Shown here: in pieces, positions 54,644-63,786 of the stretch | Numbering within the stretch: position 1 is the first letter of the stretch | Layout of the letters: the number at the start of each line of letters is the position of its first letter | NCBI RefSeq assembly: GCF_006494715.1 | Contig: NZ_CP041151.1 | Location: forward strand, 2,108,001-2,172,000 | Direction of reading: 5' to 3' | DNA from: Shewanella sp. SNU WT4 | GTDB lineage: Bacteria; Pseudomonadota; Gammaproteobacteria; Enterobacterales; Shewanellaceae | Length of the DNA stretch: 64,000 nucleotides | Translations under genes and position numbers: made by a program | The notes under the pieces: generated by a model | Databases searched by the model: none | The model's input: the letters and a program-made list of their open reading frames with translations, nothing else | Told to the model about the DNA's origin: nothing

Positions 54644-55720
54644 TTATGGGCAAGTGGTCAGCGACAATTGACCATCTTGGTTAAATTGAACCAGTTTATC
54701 TGCATAAGCTTGATAACAACCTATGTTGGCGGCAATCCAATCCTTATCAAAATAAGTATCTAAATAGCGCTCACCCGAATCGCAAAGTAGGGTCACTATA
54801 CTGCCGTGCTCGCCGCGTTGCTGCATATCACTTGCTAACACTAAGGCACCAAATAAATTGGTACCGGTCGATGGTCCAGTTTTGCGGCCAATCACTTGCT
54901 CTAACCAATGAATCGTTGCTATCGCCGCCGCATCGGGGATTTTGAGCATAGCATCCACCACTCCGGCAATAAATGAAGGTTCCACGCGCGGGCGACCTAT
55001 GCCTTCAATCTTACTGCCGTTCTCGCTGGTGATTTTGGCATTGCCTGTGTTGAAATAGTCAAAGAACACCGAGTGCTCTGGGTCAACCACACATAGCTTA
55101 CTATCAAGTTGTTGGTAGCGAATATACCGGCCTATGGTTGCTGAAGTGCCGCCAGTTCCTGGGCTCATCACTACCCAAGTCGGAATAGGGTGCGGCTCCA
55201 TGGTCATTTGACTAAAAATAGAATTGGCGATGTTATTGTTACCGCGCCAGTCGGTCGCACGCTCAGCATAAGTGAACTGATCCATATAATGGCCATTAAG
55301 CTTTGCAGCTAGGCGCTCCGATTCGGCATAAATCTGATTACTGTGATCCACAAAATGGCATTGGCCGCCATAGAATTCGATTTGTTGGATTTTTTTCTTA
55401 GCGGTACTTTTGGGCATAACGGCAATAAAGGGCAGGCCAAGCAATTTAGCAAAATAGGCTTCTGAGACCGCTGTGCTGCCAGAGGAGGACTCTATGACAG
55501 TCGTGCCTTGTTTTATCCAGCCATTACATAAGGCGTATAAAAACAGTGAGCGGGCGAGGCGATGCTTTAAGCTGCCGGTCGGGTGGGTACTTTCATCTTT
55601 TAAATAAATATCTATATGGGTTAAACAGGGAATGTCTAACTTAATCAGATGAGTATCTGCGCTGCGTTGGAAATCAGCTTCTATCTTAGCTATGGCTTGT
55701 TTGACCCAAGTTTGCGTCAT
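54644..55720 (-). CDS. PLP-dependent cysteine synthase / cystathionine-beta-synthase family enzyme
   Basis: A 358-residue fold-type II PLP enzyme. The PLP Lys52 is in [30 protein letters not shown] is the substrate-binding loop and [17 protein letters not shown] the phosphate-binding loop. It is longer than CysK and CysM and has an N-terminal helix, so it is a paralogue whose true reaction is uncertain (cysteine synthesis or desulfhydration). The start at [10 protein letters not shown] fits the family; the longer frame adds an unlikely leader. It lies 166 bp downstream of the tRNA-Tyr array. Confidence 0.82.
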   Translation of the reverse strand: MTQTWVKQAIAKIEADFQRSADTHLIKLDIPCLTHIDIYLKDESTHPTGSLKHRLARSLFLYALCNGWIKQGTTVIESSSGSTAVSEAYFAKLLGLPFIAVMPKSTAKKKIQQIEFYGGQCHFVDHSNQIYAESERLAAKLNGHYMDQFTYAERATDWRGNNNIANSIFSQMTMEPHPIPTWVVMSPGTGGTSATIGRYIRYQQLDSKLCVVDPEHSVFFDYFNTGNAKITSENGSKIEGIGRPRVEPSFIAGVVDAMLKIPDAAAIATIHWLEQVIGRKTGPSTGTNLFGALVLASDMQQRGEHGSIVTLLCDSGERYLDTYFDKDWIAANIGCYQAYADKLVQFNQDGQLSLTTCP

Positions 55721-55886
55721 AATCGGACTCTTGACTGAGGGATAGTCGAAGCAAAGATGATAAATAACTTTAGTGGGTAAGTATATGTAAGATAACAATG
55801 AGAACAGTGTAAGTAGTTATTGGGGGTATAAAGAAGGTAACGAAAAATGATCTTGAATGTCTTGAATGACAACTAGGAGGTTTAGA

Positions 55887-55971
55887 TGGTGGAGGGAGAA
55901 GGATTCGAACCTTCGAAGGCTGAGCCGTCAGATTTACAGTCTGATCCCTTTGGCCACTCGGGAACCCCTCC
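55887..55971 (-). tRNA. tRNA-Tyr (GTA), copy 4
   Basis: 85 nt class II tRNA with a long variable arm and encoded CCA; anticodon loop CTGTAAA gives GTA. Confidence 0.97.
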
Positions 55972-56049
55972 ATATCTAAATTGTTATAACTTGTTGTAGC
56001 AACACTTCTTGGCCAGAAGTGTTATTCGTTCAATGAGCAAACGAAAAAA

Positions 56050-56134
56050 TGGTGGAGGGAGAAGGATTCGAACCTTCGAAGGCTGAGCCGTCAGATTTAC
56101 AGTCTGATCCCTTTGGCCACTCGGGAACCCCTCC
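56050..56134 (-). tRNA. tRNA-Tyr (GTA), copy 3
   Basis: 85 nt, same sequence as the other copies over the tRNA. Confidence 0.97.
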
Positions 56135-56163
56135 ACGAGTAAACGCTAGATAATAAGAAAGAA

Positions 56164-56248
56164 TGGTGGAGGGAGAAGGATTCGAACCTTCGAAGGCTGA
56201 GCCGTCAGATTTACAGTCTGATCCCTTTGGCCACTCGGGAACCCCTCC
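56164..56248 (-). tRNA. tRNA-Tyr (GTA), copy 2
   Basis: 85 nt, same sequence; spacers differ between copies. Confidence 0.97.
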
Positions 56249-56280
56249 CTTTCTTATTGTCTGTTGTTTGCCGCAATTGA

Positions 56281-56365
56281 TGGTGGAGGGAGAAGGATTC
56301 GAACCTTCGAAGGCTGAGCCGTCAGATTTACAGTCTGATCCCTTTGGCCACTCGGGAACCCCTCC
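56281..56365 (-). tRNA. tRNA-Tyr (GTA), copy 1 (promoter-proximal)
   Basis: 85 nt, same sequence; first in the transcript. Confidence 0.97.
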
Positions 56366-56382
56366 TCTCAATTGCGGGCTGA

Positions 56383-56411
56383 ATAGTATTCATAAAGTTT
56401 AGGCTTGTAAA
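56383..56411 (-). promoter_or_regulatory. promoter of the tRNA-Tyr array
   Basis: On the minus strand TTTACA (56406-56411), 17 bp, TACTAT (56383-56388), then a C-rich discriminator. The -10 is identical to that of the tRNA-Asn array. Confidence 0.75.
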
Positions 56412-56492
56412 GTGCTTACATGCAATTAATCCTTAAGTTATGACTCAACTGGTCGATTAAGTATCAACGGCTTGTTTTTGTGGTGTTTTTTT

Positions 56493-56975
56493 ATGCTGAT
56501 TGATGTCAATGTCATCAACGAGTTAGACCTAGGTAGTCGCTTAAATTTCGCCATCGCCGCGCAGAGGCGGGGGGAATTTGCGTTATTACTGAGTTTACTG
56601 TCGGCTGATATTCGCGATATGGCACAATTTGGCCTCAAGAAAGAACAAGGGGAGGCGCAATTACGGCGACAATTTGATGTTAGTGAACCGCAAGCCTTAG
56701 TTGTTGATATGACGAGAATGACAGGTTGGGATCATAGTCAAAGTTTTTTTAACGATTCAATGGCAGGATTTAGATTACGCCACAGTTTATTGCCTGAGCC
56801 GTTGTTATTTGCTGGTCATTGGCCTGGTGATTTACTCGATGTATTAAATAATTGCAGTCATACGGTTAAACAACGCAGCCTTAATCAAGAAACTGAGTCA
56901 ACAAACGTACGAGAAGTGCCACATTTATGTGATCAACTGCACGCGCAGCGATTAATGATTAATTCTTCGCTATAA
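56493..56975 (+). CDS. VC2046/SO_2500 family protein
   Basis: A 160-residue soluble protein beginning MLIDVNVINELDLGSRLNFA, with the block RRGEFALLLSLLSADIRDMAQF and a His-rich region NDSMAGFRLRHSLLPEPLLF. It matches my memory of the VC2046/SO_2500 family, which has no assigned function. Position between the tRNA-Tyr array and the pykA region also fits the S. oneidensis order. The start at 56493 follows a T run with GGTG upstream; the longer frame from 56472 is not supported. Confidence 0.72.
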   Translation: MLIDVNVINELDLGSRLNFAIAAQRRGEFALLLSLLSADIRDMAQFGLKKEQGEAQLRRQFDVSEPQALVVDMTRMTGWDHSQSFFNDSMAGFRLRHSLLPEPLLFAGHWPGDLLDVLNNCSHTVKQRSLNQETESTNVREVPHLCDQLHAQRLMINSSL

Positions 56976-57050
56976 GTTAAGGCTTATGCTTGGAGACTCG
57001 CGCTAGCCCTCTTATAATAGCTAAGTCTAAATTTAGCATAGAGAAATGGT

Positions 57051-57326
57051 ATGAAATCTATTCGTGAAGCTCAATTACAATCGGTCAATGATACTTGTAC
57101 TGATTGCGGTAGTTATATTGATATCGGTGCAGTGATTGATGCTGATGATAATCACTTGGATATGATAGTGACTGAAGAGCGCGCAAAAGTATTAGCCGAC
57201 AGCGCCAAAGCCCGTTTTGCTGATGTAGAAATTAACATGGCACCACAAGATGATGCCGTGAAATTAAGTTTAACCTTTGGCATCAGCGCTGAAAAAATGA
57301 TTTTCCAGTTACAACACGGACTATAA
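57051..57326 (+). CDS. DUF406 (YfcZ/YiiS) family protein
   Basis: A 91-residue small soluble protein with CTDCGSYIDIGAVIDADDN and TEERAKVLADSAKARFADVE, the pattern of the DUF406 family that includes E. coli YfcZ and YiiS. The function is unknown. The two Cys (C16, C19) form a CxxC-like pair. It is a lone gene 75 bp after the VC2046 family gene on the same strand. Confidence 0.82.
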   Translation: MKSIREAQLQSVNDTCTDCGSYIDIGAVIDADDNHLDMIVTEERAKVLADSAKARFADVEINMAPQDDAVKLSLTFGISAEKMIFQLQHGL

Positions 57327-57550
57327 CCATAATTGTTTGGTCATCTGTAATCATAGTCGCGTGATTAACAATAATGAGTCATAGGTTGCTGCCTTGTTAG
57401 CTTCTTCGTGACTCTTTTTTATTGGTATTTTTACGTGCTGCGTATAAATAGGAAATTGCACTCGCAGAGCTATTACTCAATTAATAAATAGCTAATAGTC
57501 AATTTAATAATCATAAGTCAGACATACTGACATTTTATGTAGGGATAAGA

Positions 57551-59743
57551 GTGGACACTCGTCATTTTCAGTTATTACTGGGGTCAGTGGTTAACTCAAC
57601 AGCTAAGGCGAAAGGTGATTTTTTAGCCGTAGCGGAACTAATTGCTGACACTTTAAGCCAAACCTTGGCGGTAGACTGCCTAACTATTTGGCGATTAGAT
57701 CAACTGCAATCAGTGCAACAGCCTATTTGTCAGCGTTTTTTAAATCAAACGCTGCCATTTCCATGCGCATCCATTCGACCTAACGACTTAGCGACTATCC
57801 CTGCTTATTTAGACTATTTACTGCAACATTGTTTTATTAATGCCAGTACCGCCAATTTTGATGATCGAGTATCTGAGCTCTATGGTCAATTTTTAGCGCC
57901 ACGCGCGATAACATCGACGCTTGATGTCGCGGTAAGAATTAATGGTCATTTAGAAGGGATCATTTGTCTTGAATCTTTAGTGCCTGGCGCTTGCTGGCAA
58001 CAGGAAGAAATTAATTTTGTTAGTCAATTAGCCGACCAGTTAGCATTAACGTTAGCAACGCAGCAAAGTTATCAGCAACAAGACTTATTAACTCAATTTC
58101 GCAGTGCGTTAGCGCAATCCGATCAAATTACCTTGTTGGTGGATTTAGAAAACCTAACCATCAGTTATGCTAATTGTGTCTATCTCAACTTTCCAGGTTT
58201 ATCGAATGCAGTGATAGATGGCAAAAGTGTGACTGACACTGAGTCATTTAAACAGCATCCTGCCATCATAAAGCAAGTTATTGAGAATTTACGCCAAGGT
58301 AAGCACGCAGAAGGTGAGTTGGCATTAACCTTAGATGCGAAAAAGTGTTATTACTTTGCCTATCATGCGAGTCCGTTTATTACCGAACAAGGTCAGTATG
58401 TCGCTTTAATAACCGCTAAAGATAATACCCACGACATATTTATTCGCTCAGAACTTGAGCGCCTTGCATGGCGTTGCAGTTTAACGAATTTATATAATCG
58501 CTCACATTTCAACCTTGCGCTTGAGCATTGTCAGCAAGGTTATTTGATTTTAATCGATTTAATCGGTTTTAAACGTTTTAATGATACTTATGGCCATGAA
58601 CAAGGCGATGATTTATTAATTGAAACCGCGCGGCGATTAACGACTTTTGCCGATAATTACGGCGCAAAACTGATTGCTCGAGTGGGGTCAGATGAATTTG
58701 CCATCGTTATTGATGATAATAACGCCATTGATATCGAATCTGTGGCGGCAAGTTTATTAAGCCATTTAAGTCAGGTCATTTATATTGGCTCAGAACAAGT
58801 TAACCCAAAGCCGGCGTTGGCTGTGGTTAATTTAGGTGATATGACCCACAGCATGTCTCCCATAGCTTGCGTTGATATTGCCGTGCAACATGCAAAAAAT
58901 AAAGTGGGTTTAGCTATTCAATTCTTTAGTCAAAGTCTGTTGGAAAACTTTCAGAAGGCAGCGGATATAGAACGCGATTTACGCCTTGCTATTTGCAATC
59001 ACCAATTTGAGATGTATTACCAGCCATTAATGCATTTACAGCAACAGCGTTATATTGGCGCTGAAGCTTTGCTGCGTTGGCATCATCCGACTAAAGGCAC
59101 TGTGTCTCCTAATTGCTTTATGGCAATAGCCGAGCAAACAGGGCTCATTATTGAAATTGGTGCTTGGGTATTGGCCTCGGCATGTAAGCAATTATATCTA
59201 TGGCAGCAACAGGGCCTAGATTTATGCATGCACGTTAACGTGTCAGCTCGGCAGTTTTTCAGTGGCAATTTATTTGAGCAAGTGTGGCATTTAATAACTC
59301 GTTATCAATTACAGCCACAACGTTTGATTTTAGAAATCACTGAAACCGAGTTAATGGAAGACATTAAGTTCGCCACTAAATTATGCGAAGAGTTGACTGA
59401 TATCGGCGTAGGTCTTGCTATTGATGATTTCGGTACTGGTTATTGCTCGATGCGCTACCTTAAGCAGTTCCCCATTAGTAAGTTGAAAATCGATCAGTCT
59501 TTTATTGCTGATATTACTAGCAGTCACGAAAGCCGTGAGATAGTCAGTGCCATTATCGCCATGGCAAAGGCATTGAATATTTCATTGACGGCAGAAGGGG
59601 TGGAAACCTTAGCGCAAGAAAAATTCCTTATGGATAACGCATGCCATCATGCGCAGGGATATTTATACAGCCCTGCGCTGCGACAAAAAGACTTTATGCA
59701 GTTTATTGTTCAGCACCAACAGGCTTATGCAGTAAATGCCTAG
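57551..59743 (+). CDS. GAF-GGDEF-EAL protein, putative c-di-GMP phosphodiesterase
   Basis: A 730-residue soluble protein. The N-terminal about 180 residues resemble a GAF sensor domain, followed by a PAS-like segment (about 195-295), a GGDEF domain with the signature changed to GSDEF, and a complete EAL domain with EALLRWHH, NVSARQF, ITETELM, IDDFGTGYCSM and AEGVET. The EAL catalytic residues look intact, so phosphodiesterase activity is likely; GSDEF may keep little cyclase activity. No membrane segment is seen. The start is GTG with AGGG six bases upstream. Confidence 0.88.
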   Translation: MDTRHFQLLLGSVVNSTAKAKGDFLAVAELIADTLSQTLAVDCLTIWRLDQLQSVQQPICQRFLNQTLPFPCASIRPNDLATIPAYLDYLLQHCFINASTANFDDRVSELYGQFLAPRAITSTLDVAVRINGHLEGIICLESLVPGACWQQEEINFVSQLADQLALTLATQQSYQQQDLLTQFRSALAQSDQITLLVDLENLTISYANCVYLNFPGLSNAVIDGKSVTDTESFKQHPAIIKQVIENLRQGKHAEGELALTLDAKKCYYFAYHASPFITEQGQYVALITAKDNTHDIFIRSELERLAWRCSLTNLYNRSHFNLALEHCQQGYLILIDLIGFKRFNDTYGHEQGDDLLIETARRLTTFADNYGAKLIARVGSDEFAIVIDDNNAIDIESVAASLLSHLSQVIYIGSEQVNPKPALAVVNLGDMTHSMSPIACVDIAVQHAKNKVGLAIQFFSQSLLENFQKAADIERDLRLAICNHQFEMYYQPLMHLQQQRYIGAEALLRWHHPTKGTVSPNCFMAIAEQTGLIIEIGAWVLASACKQLYLWQQQGLDLCMHVNVSARQFFSGNLFEQVWHLITRYQLQPQRLILEITETELMEDIKFATKLCEELTDIGVGLAIDDFGTGYCSMRYLKQFPISKLKIDQSFIADITSSHESREIVSAIIAMAKALNISLTAEGVETLAQEKFLMDNACHHAQGYLYSPALRQKDFMQFIVQHQQAYAVNA

Positions 59744-59777
59744 TTGTTGGCGTTGTAAAACCCAGCAAGGTTGATAG

Positions 59778-60239
59778 TTAACGCCAGCAGCATTGTTTAC
59801 TTTTTTTACCACTTAAGCAGACACAAGGATCGTTTCGTTTCGGGAAACGTGTCGCTAAGTGATCGCCATCGGTATAAAACCAGCGTTGATTGACGAGTTC
59901 AAAGCGCGAGCGTTCATGAATGGCATCTATTTCCCCATCACTGCGATACCAGGCACTAAAAGTCACAGTGGCGCGTGTCGCTTGCTGCTCTTCTTGTTCA
60001 ATCTCAAGGCTTAACCACTCTACAGGATCTTGGGCTAAACGCTCTAAAGTGAGATTACCAAGGAAATCTTTATGGGTGGTCGCTAATAAATAGGGATATT
60101 GCTGGCGGGCAAAAGCACAAAAACGTGAGCGCATTAGTTCAACTGCGGACTCGGCATAGCGAGTTTGCATATGCAGTGGTTGACAGCAAGCGCTATAAGG
60201 TTTGCTGCTACCACAATTACAACGGGAAATATCTGACAT
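59778..60239 (-). CDS. ychJ: YchJ family SEC-C motif protein
   Basis: A 153-residue protein with Cys motifs at both ends: CNCGSSKPYSACC near the start and DPCVCLSGKKSKQCCW at the end, SEC-C type zinc-binding sequences flanking an NTF2-like core. This arrangement defines YchJ. The function is unknown. The start at MSDISRCNCGSS is the family-typical N-terminus; the longer frame would overlap the upstream gene stop. It probably forms a unit with the NTF2-like secreted protein gene, whose stop is 13 bp upstream. Confidence 0.87.
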   Translation of the reverse strand: MSDISRCNCGSSKPYSACCQPLHMQTRYAESAVELMRSRFCAFARQQYPYLLATTHKDFLGNLTLERLAQDPVEWLSLEIEQEEQQATRATVTFSAWYRSDGEIDAIHERSRFELVNQRWFYTDGDHLATRFPKRNDPCVCLSGKKSKQCCWR

Positions 60240-60252
60240 TATCTTGGCTAAA

Positions 60253-60840
60253 CTAGGGCTGAAATTGGCGGCCATGATACCAGTTTTGCTGTTGTGTTGT
60301 CTGGTAATACAAACTGGAATCGGCGCGTAAACTTGCTTCGGTTTGTATTAACCATTGTTGTTGCTGCAAAATAAATTGCAAAACAAACTTACCCGCAAAA
60401 TGGGTTGGAGCATCACCGGTTTCTGGTGCCGGAATATAGCTCACCAAATAATAGCCATTATCAGTAATGCTGCCCGTTTGGTATTGGCGCATGAGTACGC
60501 GAAAATCAATTTCTACCTTGGCATTTTTTTGGGTGACTTTATTAAAAAAATCTTGGTAATGTGCGCTGATAGCCTGTTGGCCTATCATGATAGACGTACT
60601 GCTATTTTCTGGAATGAATACAGCATCTTGCGTATACATAGTAGCGACAGCCTTAGAATCTAAACGCTCAAAGGCTTGGGTTAGGATCTGATAATGCTGA
60701 TTAAGCTTATCATCTAAGTCAATAGTGCTGGCATTTACTGGTGACGCTCCCTGCTCGGTTTGTGCATAAGTTGGCAAAAAAAACAGCGCACCAATTGAGA
60801 AACAAGTTAAATACAACAACGACTTAGAAAGATATTTCAT
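60253..60840 (-). CDS. secreted NTF2-like (SnoaL/DUF4440-type) protein
   Basis: A 195-residue protein with a signal peptide (MKYLSKSLLYLTCFSIGALF, cleavage near TYA) and a cone-shaped NTF2-like fold suggested by HYQILTQAFERLDSKAVATMYTQDAVFIPE and HYQDFF. Such proteins bind small molecules or dimerise, and no catalytic residues can be assigned. The longer frame begins at TTG 60861 without a ribosome site, so ATG 60840 is chosen. It is upstream of ychJ, which also has an NTF2-like core. Confidence 0.75.
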   Translation of the reverse strand: MKYLSKSLLYLTCFSIGALFFLPTYAQTEQGASPVNASTIDLDDKLNQHYQILTQAFERLDSKAVATMYTQDAVFIPENSSTSIMIGQQAISAHYQDFFNKVTQKNAKVEIDFRVLMRQYQTGSITDNGYYLVSYIPAPETGDAPTHFAGKFVLQFILQQQQWLIQTEASLRADSSLYYQTTQQQNWYHGRQFQP

Positions 60841-61240
60841 GGATAAACTGGTAAATGGCAATCATGCGTTCACTATAAACAAGCTGAGCAATACTTGATA
60901 GCGTTAGAGTATTACAAAATGTGTAATACCTCTGGTTTTGCGCTATTTAAGCGTGAATAGATAGTATTTCCGTATCATGTAGGTGCTATTTGGGCAGATG
61001 ATGGCATCTCCTGCGCTTAACTGCGGGCGAATATACAAATAGTAAAGACTTGTCTTCAACATTCGCTGCGATATTTGCAAGATAATTATGCCGCAATAAT
61101 TGCAAAATGAGCGCAGCACAATAAACGGCAAATGCATTCACTATGAGTGTTTGAAACGGATAACATTATCAGCTTAATTTGTAGGCACACCTAAATAACG
61201 ATAAAAGCGCTGTGGAAGCACCTTAACTGCTATCTAATGT

Positions 61241-61269
61241 TTGACAACTTGTTAACCAATGTTTAATTT
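61241..61269 (+). promoter_or_regulatory. candidate promoter of the psrA-type gene
   Basis: A perfect -35 TTGACA (61241-61246), 17 bp, then a weak -10 TAATTT (61264-61269) that overlaps the operator. Confidence 0.6.
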
Positions 61270-61286
61270 AAACGCGTGTTTAAATT
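61265..61286. promoter_or_regulatory. PsrA-like operator
   Basis: A perfect inverted repeat aatttaaac-gcgt-gtttaaatt. It contains AAAC-N4-GTTT, the core of the PsrA consensus known from Pseudomonas, and overlaps the -10, so it is well placed for autorepression. Confidence 0.75.
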
Positions 61287-61300
61287 TGGGGAGCAAAATG

Positions 61301-61933
61301 ATGGTCAGTCGAACCGATACCAAAACCAGAATATTAGATGCGGCTGAAAAATTGTTCGCAGAACGTGGCTTTTCTGAAACATCGCTTCGGCTTATCACCA
61401 GTAAGGCTGAAGTTAATTTAGCGTCAGTTAATTATCATTTTGGTTCCAAAAAAGAATTAATTCGCGCTGTGCTGGCGCGCTACTTAGATGTTTTTATGCC
61501 CAAAGCGTCTGCGCAAATTGCCTTATGCCAGCAGCAACATGACAACGCTAGCTTACGGCAAATATTTACCTCGTTAGTTCGGCCATTATTAGATCTTAAT
61601 AAATTACGGGAAGAAGGCACCACTATCTTCTTGCAGTTGTTAGGCCGCGGTTATATTGAAAGTCAGGGACATCTTCGTTGGTTTATTACCACTCACTATG
61701 CGGAACACTTGCAAAGTATTGTGGCTGCCATCTCTAAAAGTGCGCCGCATATTCCGCCTGAAGAAATGTTTTGGCGCTTACATTTCACTTTAGGTACGAT
61801 TGTGTTCACTATGGCGTCAGCCGATGCCCTGCGTGAAATTGCTGCCGCTGATTTTGATGAGAAGATAGATATCGAAGGCGTATTGCTTCGGGTCATTCCG
61901 TATATGGCTGCCGGTGTTGCTGTCACCACTTAA
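61301..61933 (+). CDS. psrA: PsrA/FadR-type TetR regulator of fatty-acid metabolism
   Basis: A 210-residue TetR-family repressor. The helix-turn-helix is RTDTKTRILDAAEKLFAERG followed by SLRLITSKAEVNLASVNYHF, the PsrA-type recognition region; the C-terminal domain would bind long-chain acyl ligands. PsrA proteins repress fad genes until acyl-CoA or fatty acid accumulates. The start at the second of two ATGs has GGAG seven bases upstream; a more distant in-frame ATG (61259) would place the promoter and operator inside the gene. The operator upstream supports the assignment. Confidence 0.83.
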   Translation: MVSRTDTKTRILDAAEKLFAERGFSETSLRLITSKAEVNLASVNYHFGSKKELIRAVLARYLDVFMPKASAQIALCQQQHDNASLRQIFTSLVRPLLDLNKLREEGTTIFLQLLGRGYIESQGHLRWFITTHYAEHLQSIVAAISKSAPHIPPEEMFWRLHFTLGTIVFTMASADALREIAAADFDEKIDIEGVLLRVIPYMAAGVAVTT

Positions 61934-62058
61934 GATGAGATGGTTGTTTGGATGTCTTTGCCGGTGACTGGGTTTATTGACTCCTGCAGTTAAATGAGGC
62001 GAGCAAATTGAGCAACCAAACATGACCTCATCACCACTTAACATACTGCAGATAATAA

Positions 62059-62082
62059 AAAACCCGCCGATTGGCGGGTTTT
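62059..62082. terminator. bidirectional intrinsic terminator
   Basis: A perfect 10-bp stem aaaacccgcc/ggcgggtttt with loop gatt lies between convergent psrA-type gene and pykA. Confidence 0.92.
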
Positions 62083-62108
62083 ATTAAGCCTTAAGGGCTC
62101 TAATTACT

Positions 62109-63548
62109 TTAAGCTACAATCAGCACTTTACAAGTGTTGGTGCCGCCGACAGTTTCCATGGCATCACCTTTAGTCAGTAATACCATATCGCCAGACACTA
62201 AATAACCTGCAGCCGTTAATTGCTCAAGGGCAACGCGATGCACTTGGCCATCAGTGGTAGTTGTTGAGTCAAAGTACACAGGTTGCACGCCGCGGTACAG
62301 TGCCATTTTTGCTAAGGTGGTGTCATGACGAGACAGACCGAAAATTGGCAGTGATGAGCTAATGCGTGACATCAGTAATGGCGTAGCACCTGATTCGGTT
62401 AAGGCTATGATAGCTTTAACACCTTCCAGATGGTTGGCTGCATACATGGTTGATAACGCGATGGTTTCTTCCATAGAAGTGAAACGAGAATCTAAGCGGT
62501 GCTTAGATGATTTTACGCTTGGGTGCGACTCAGCGCCAACACATACGCTGGCCATGGCCTTAACGGTTTCTTCTGGGAAGTCACCAGCCGCAGTTTCAGC
62601 CGACAGCATTACTGCATCGGTACCATCGAGTACGGCGTTTGCTACGTCCATCACTTCAGCGCGAGTTGGCATTGGGCTGGTAATCATCGACTCCATCATC
62701 TGAGTCGCAGTGATCACAACCTTGTTCAATTGACGTGAACGACTGATGAGTTTCTTCTGCACAGCAACAAGCGCAGCATCACCAATTTCAACACCCAAAT
62801 CACCGCGAGCAACCATGACAACATCAGAGGCTAAAATCACATCATCCATAGCTTCATCAGTGGCAACGGCTTCGGCGCGTTCAACTTTAGCTACGATTAA
62901 GGCATTGCTACCGGCTTCTTGCGCTAAGCGGCGAGCATAATCTAAATCAGCGCCGCTGCGTGGGAACGACACAGCTAAATAGTCAACCTTGATGGCTGCC
63001 GCTGTTTTAATGTCAGCGATATCTTTTTCAGTTAAAGCAGCGGCAGACAGTCCGCCGCCTTTCTTGTTGATGCCTTTATTGTTTGATAATGGGCCTGCAA
63101 CAACTACGCGGGTTAATACTTTACGACCAACGACTTGCTCAACTTCTAACTGCACGCGGCCGTCATCCAGCATGAGGATGTCACCAATCTTGACATCATC
63201 AGGCAGGGCTTTGTAATCGATACCGACTTGGTTTTCGTCGCCTTCACCTTTGCCAAGCTCGGCATCTAAGACAAATTGGTGGCCAAGTGGCAAATGAACT
63301 TTTTTGTTGTCTTTGAAGGTAGAAACGCGAATTTTTGGGCCTTGTAAATCGCCAAGAATGGCTACGTGAACGCCTAAATCACGAGCGATAGCACGAACTT
63401 GTTCAGCACGTAATAGGTGATCTTCTGCTGAGCCATGGGAAAAGTTCATACGTACGACATTGGCGCCAGCAGCAATAATGCGGCGTAAGTTGTCATCACG
63501 ATCGGTGGCTGGGCCTAGGGTGGTTACTATCTTGGTTCTGCGGAACAT
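62109..63548 (-). CDS. pykA: PykA, pyruvate kinase II
   Basis: A 479-residue glycolytic enzyme making pyruvate and ATP from phosphoenolpyruvate. Motifs include [64 protein letters not shown] and [12 protein letters not shown], with all catalytic blocks intact; length and sequence fit the PykA class. The start has CGGAG seven bases upstream. A HexR-type site lies in its promoter region, and hexR is the next gene upstream in the same direction, separated by a terminator. Confidence 0.96.
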   Translation of the reverse strand: MFRRTKIVTTLGPATDRDDNLRRIIAAGANVVRMNFSHGSAEDHLLRAEQVRAIARDLGVHVAILGDLQGPKIRVSTFKDNKKVHLPLGHQFVLDAELGKGEGDENQVGIDYKALPDDVKIGDILMLDDGRVQLEVEQVVGRKVLTRVVVAGPLSNNKGINKKGGGLSAAALTEKDIADIKTAAAIKVDYLAVSFPRSGADLDYARRLAQEAGSNALIVAKVERAEAVATDEAMDDVILASDVVMVARGDLGVEIGDAALVAVQKKLISRSRQLNKVVITATQMMESMITSPMPTRAEVMDVANAVLDGTDAVMLSAETAAGDFPEETVKAMASVCVGAESHPSVKSSKHRLDSRFTSMEETIALSTMYAANHLEGVKAIIALTESGATPLLMSRISSSLPIFGLSRHDTTLAKMALYRGVQPVYFDSTTTTDGQVHRVALEQLTAAGYLVSGDMVLLTKGDAMETVGGTNTCKVLIVA

Positions 63549-63617
63549 ATGTCACTCCGGTGGTTTCTTAAATTAATAAAAACTTCTGAATCAATAGTAT
63601 CAGACTCAAATCCAAAA

Positions 63618-63632
63618 TGTAGTAAAATTACA
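63618..63632. promoter_or_regulatory. HexR-like operator in the pykA promoter region
   Basis: TGTAGTAAAATTACA differs at one position from the perfect inverted repeat TGTAAT-N3-ATTACA that describes HexR sites in Shewanella and relatives. On the minus strand it lies next to a TACTAT -10 (63588-63593), overlapping the -35 region, which fits repression of pykA. Confidence 0.75.
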
Positions 63633-63729
63633 TCAGTTATATGACGGCCGTCAGGCTTGAAATTGTGACGCAGCGCTAATTTTAGTTAGGTAATAGTGTT
63701 TTGATGTCAAATTTTAGCTTGGACCATAA

Positions 63730-63756
63730 AAAACCGCGAAGTCACGGCGCGGTTTT
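63730..63756 (-). terminator. intrinsic terminator of hexR
   Basis: On the minus strand the 9-bp stem aaaaccgcg/cgcggtttt with a 9-nt loop runs into a T tract. It separates hexR from pykA. Confidence 0.85.
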
Positions 63757-63786
63757 GTTGTTAATCATTACAGCATTGAATGTTGC

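Larger units (their letters stand above)
60841..61300. other. divergent intergenic region with regulator operator
   Basis: About 460 bp between the NTF2-like gene (minus) and the TetR gene (plus). A 7-bp inverted repeat gtattac/gtaatac (60909-60929) lies about 70 bp before the NTF2-like gene and may be an operator or stem-loop. The PsrA-like promoter and operator are at its right end. No other gene was recognised. Confidence 0.55.

Noticed and set aside
56030..56371. Open frame across the tRNA-Tyr array giving a repeated GGVPEWPKGSDCKSDGSAFEGSNPSPS-like peptide
   Set aside because: It is the translation of tRNA genes and their spacers; the repeats match tRNA boundaries exactly. The opposite-strand frame at 56163-56402 is rejected for the same reason.
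60943..61137. 64-codon minus-strand frame between the NTF2-like gene and psrA
   Set aside because: No ribosome site, composition unlike a protein, and no recognisable motif; considered non-coding.
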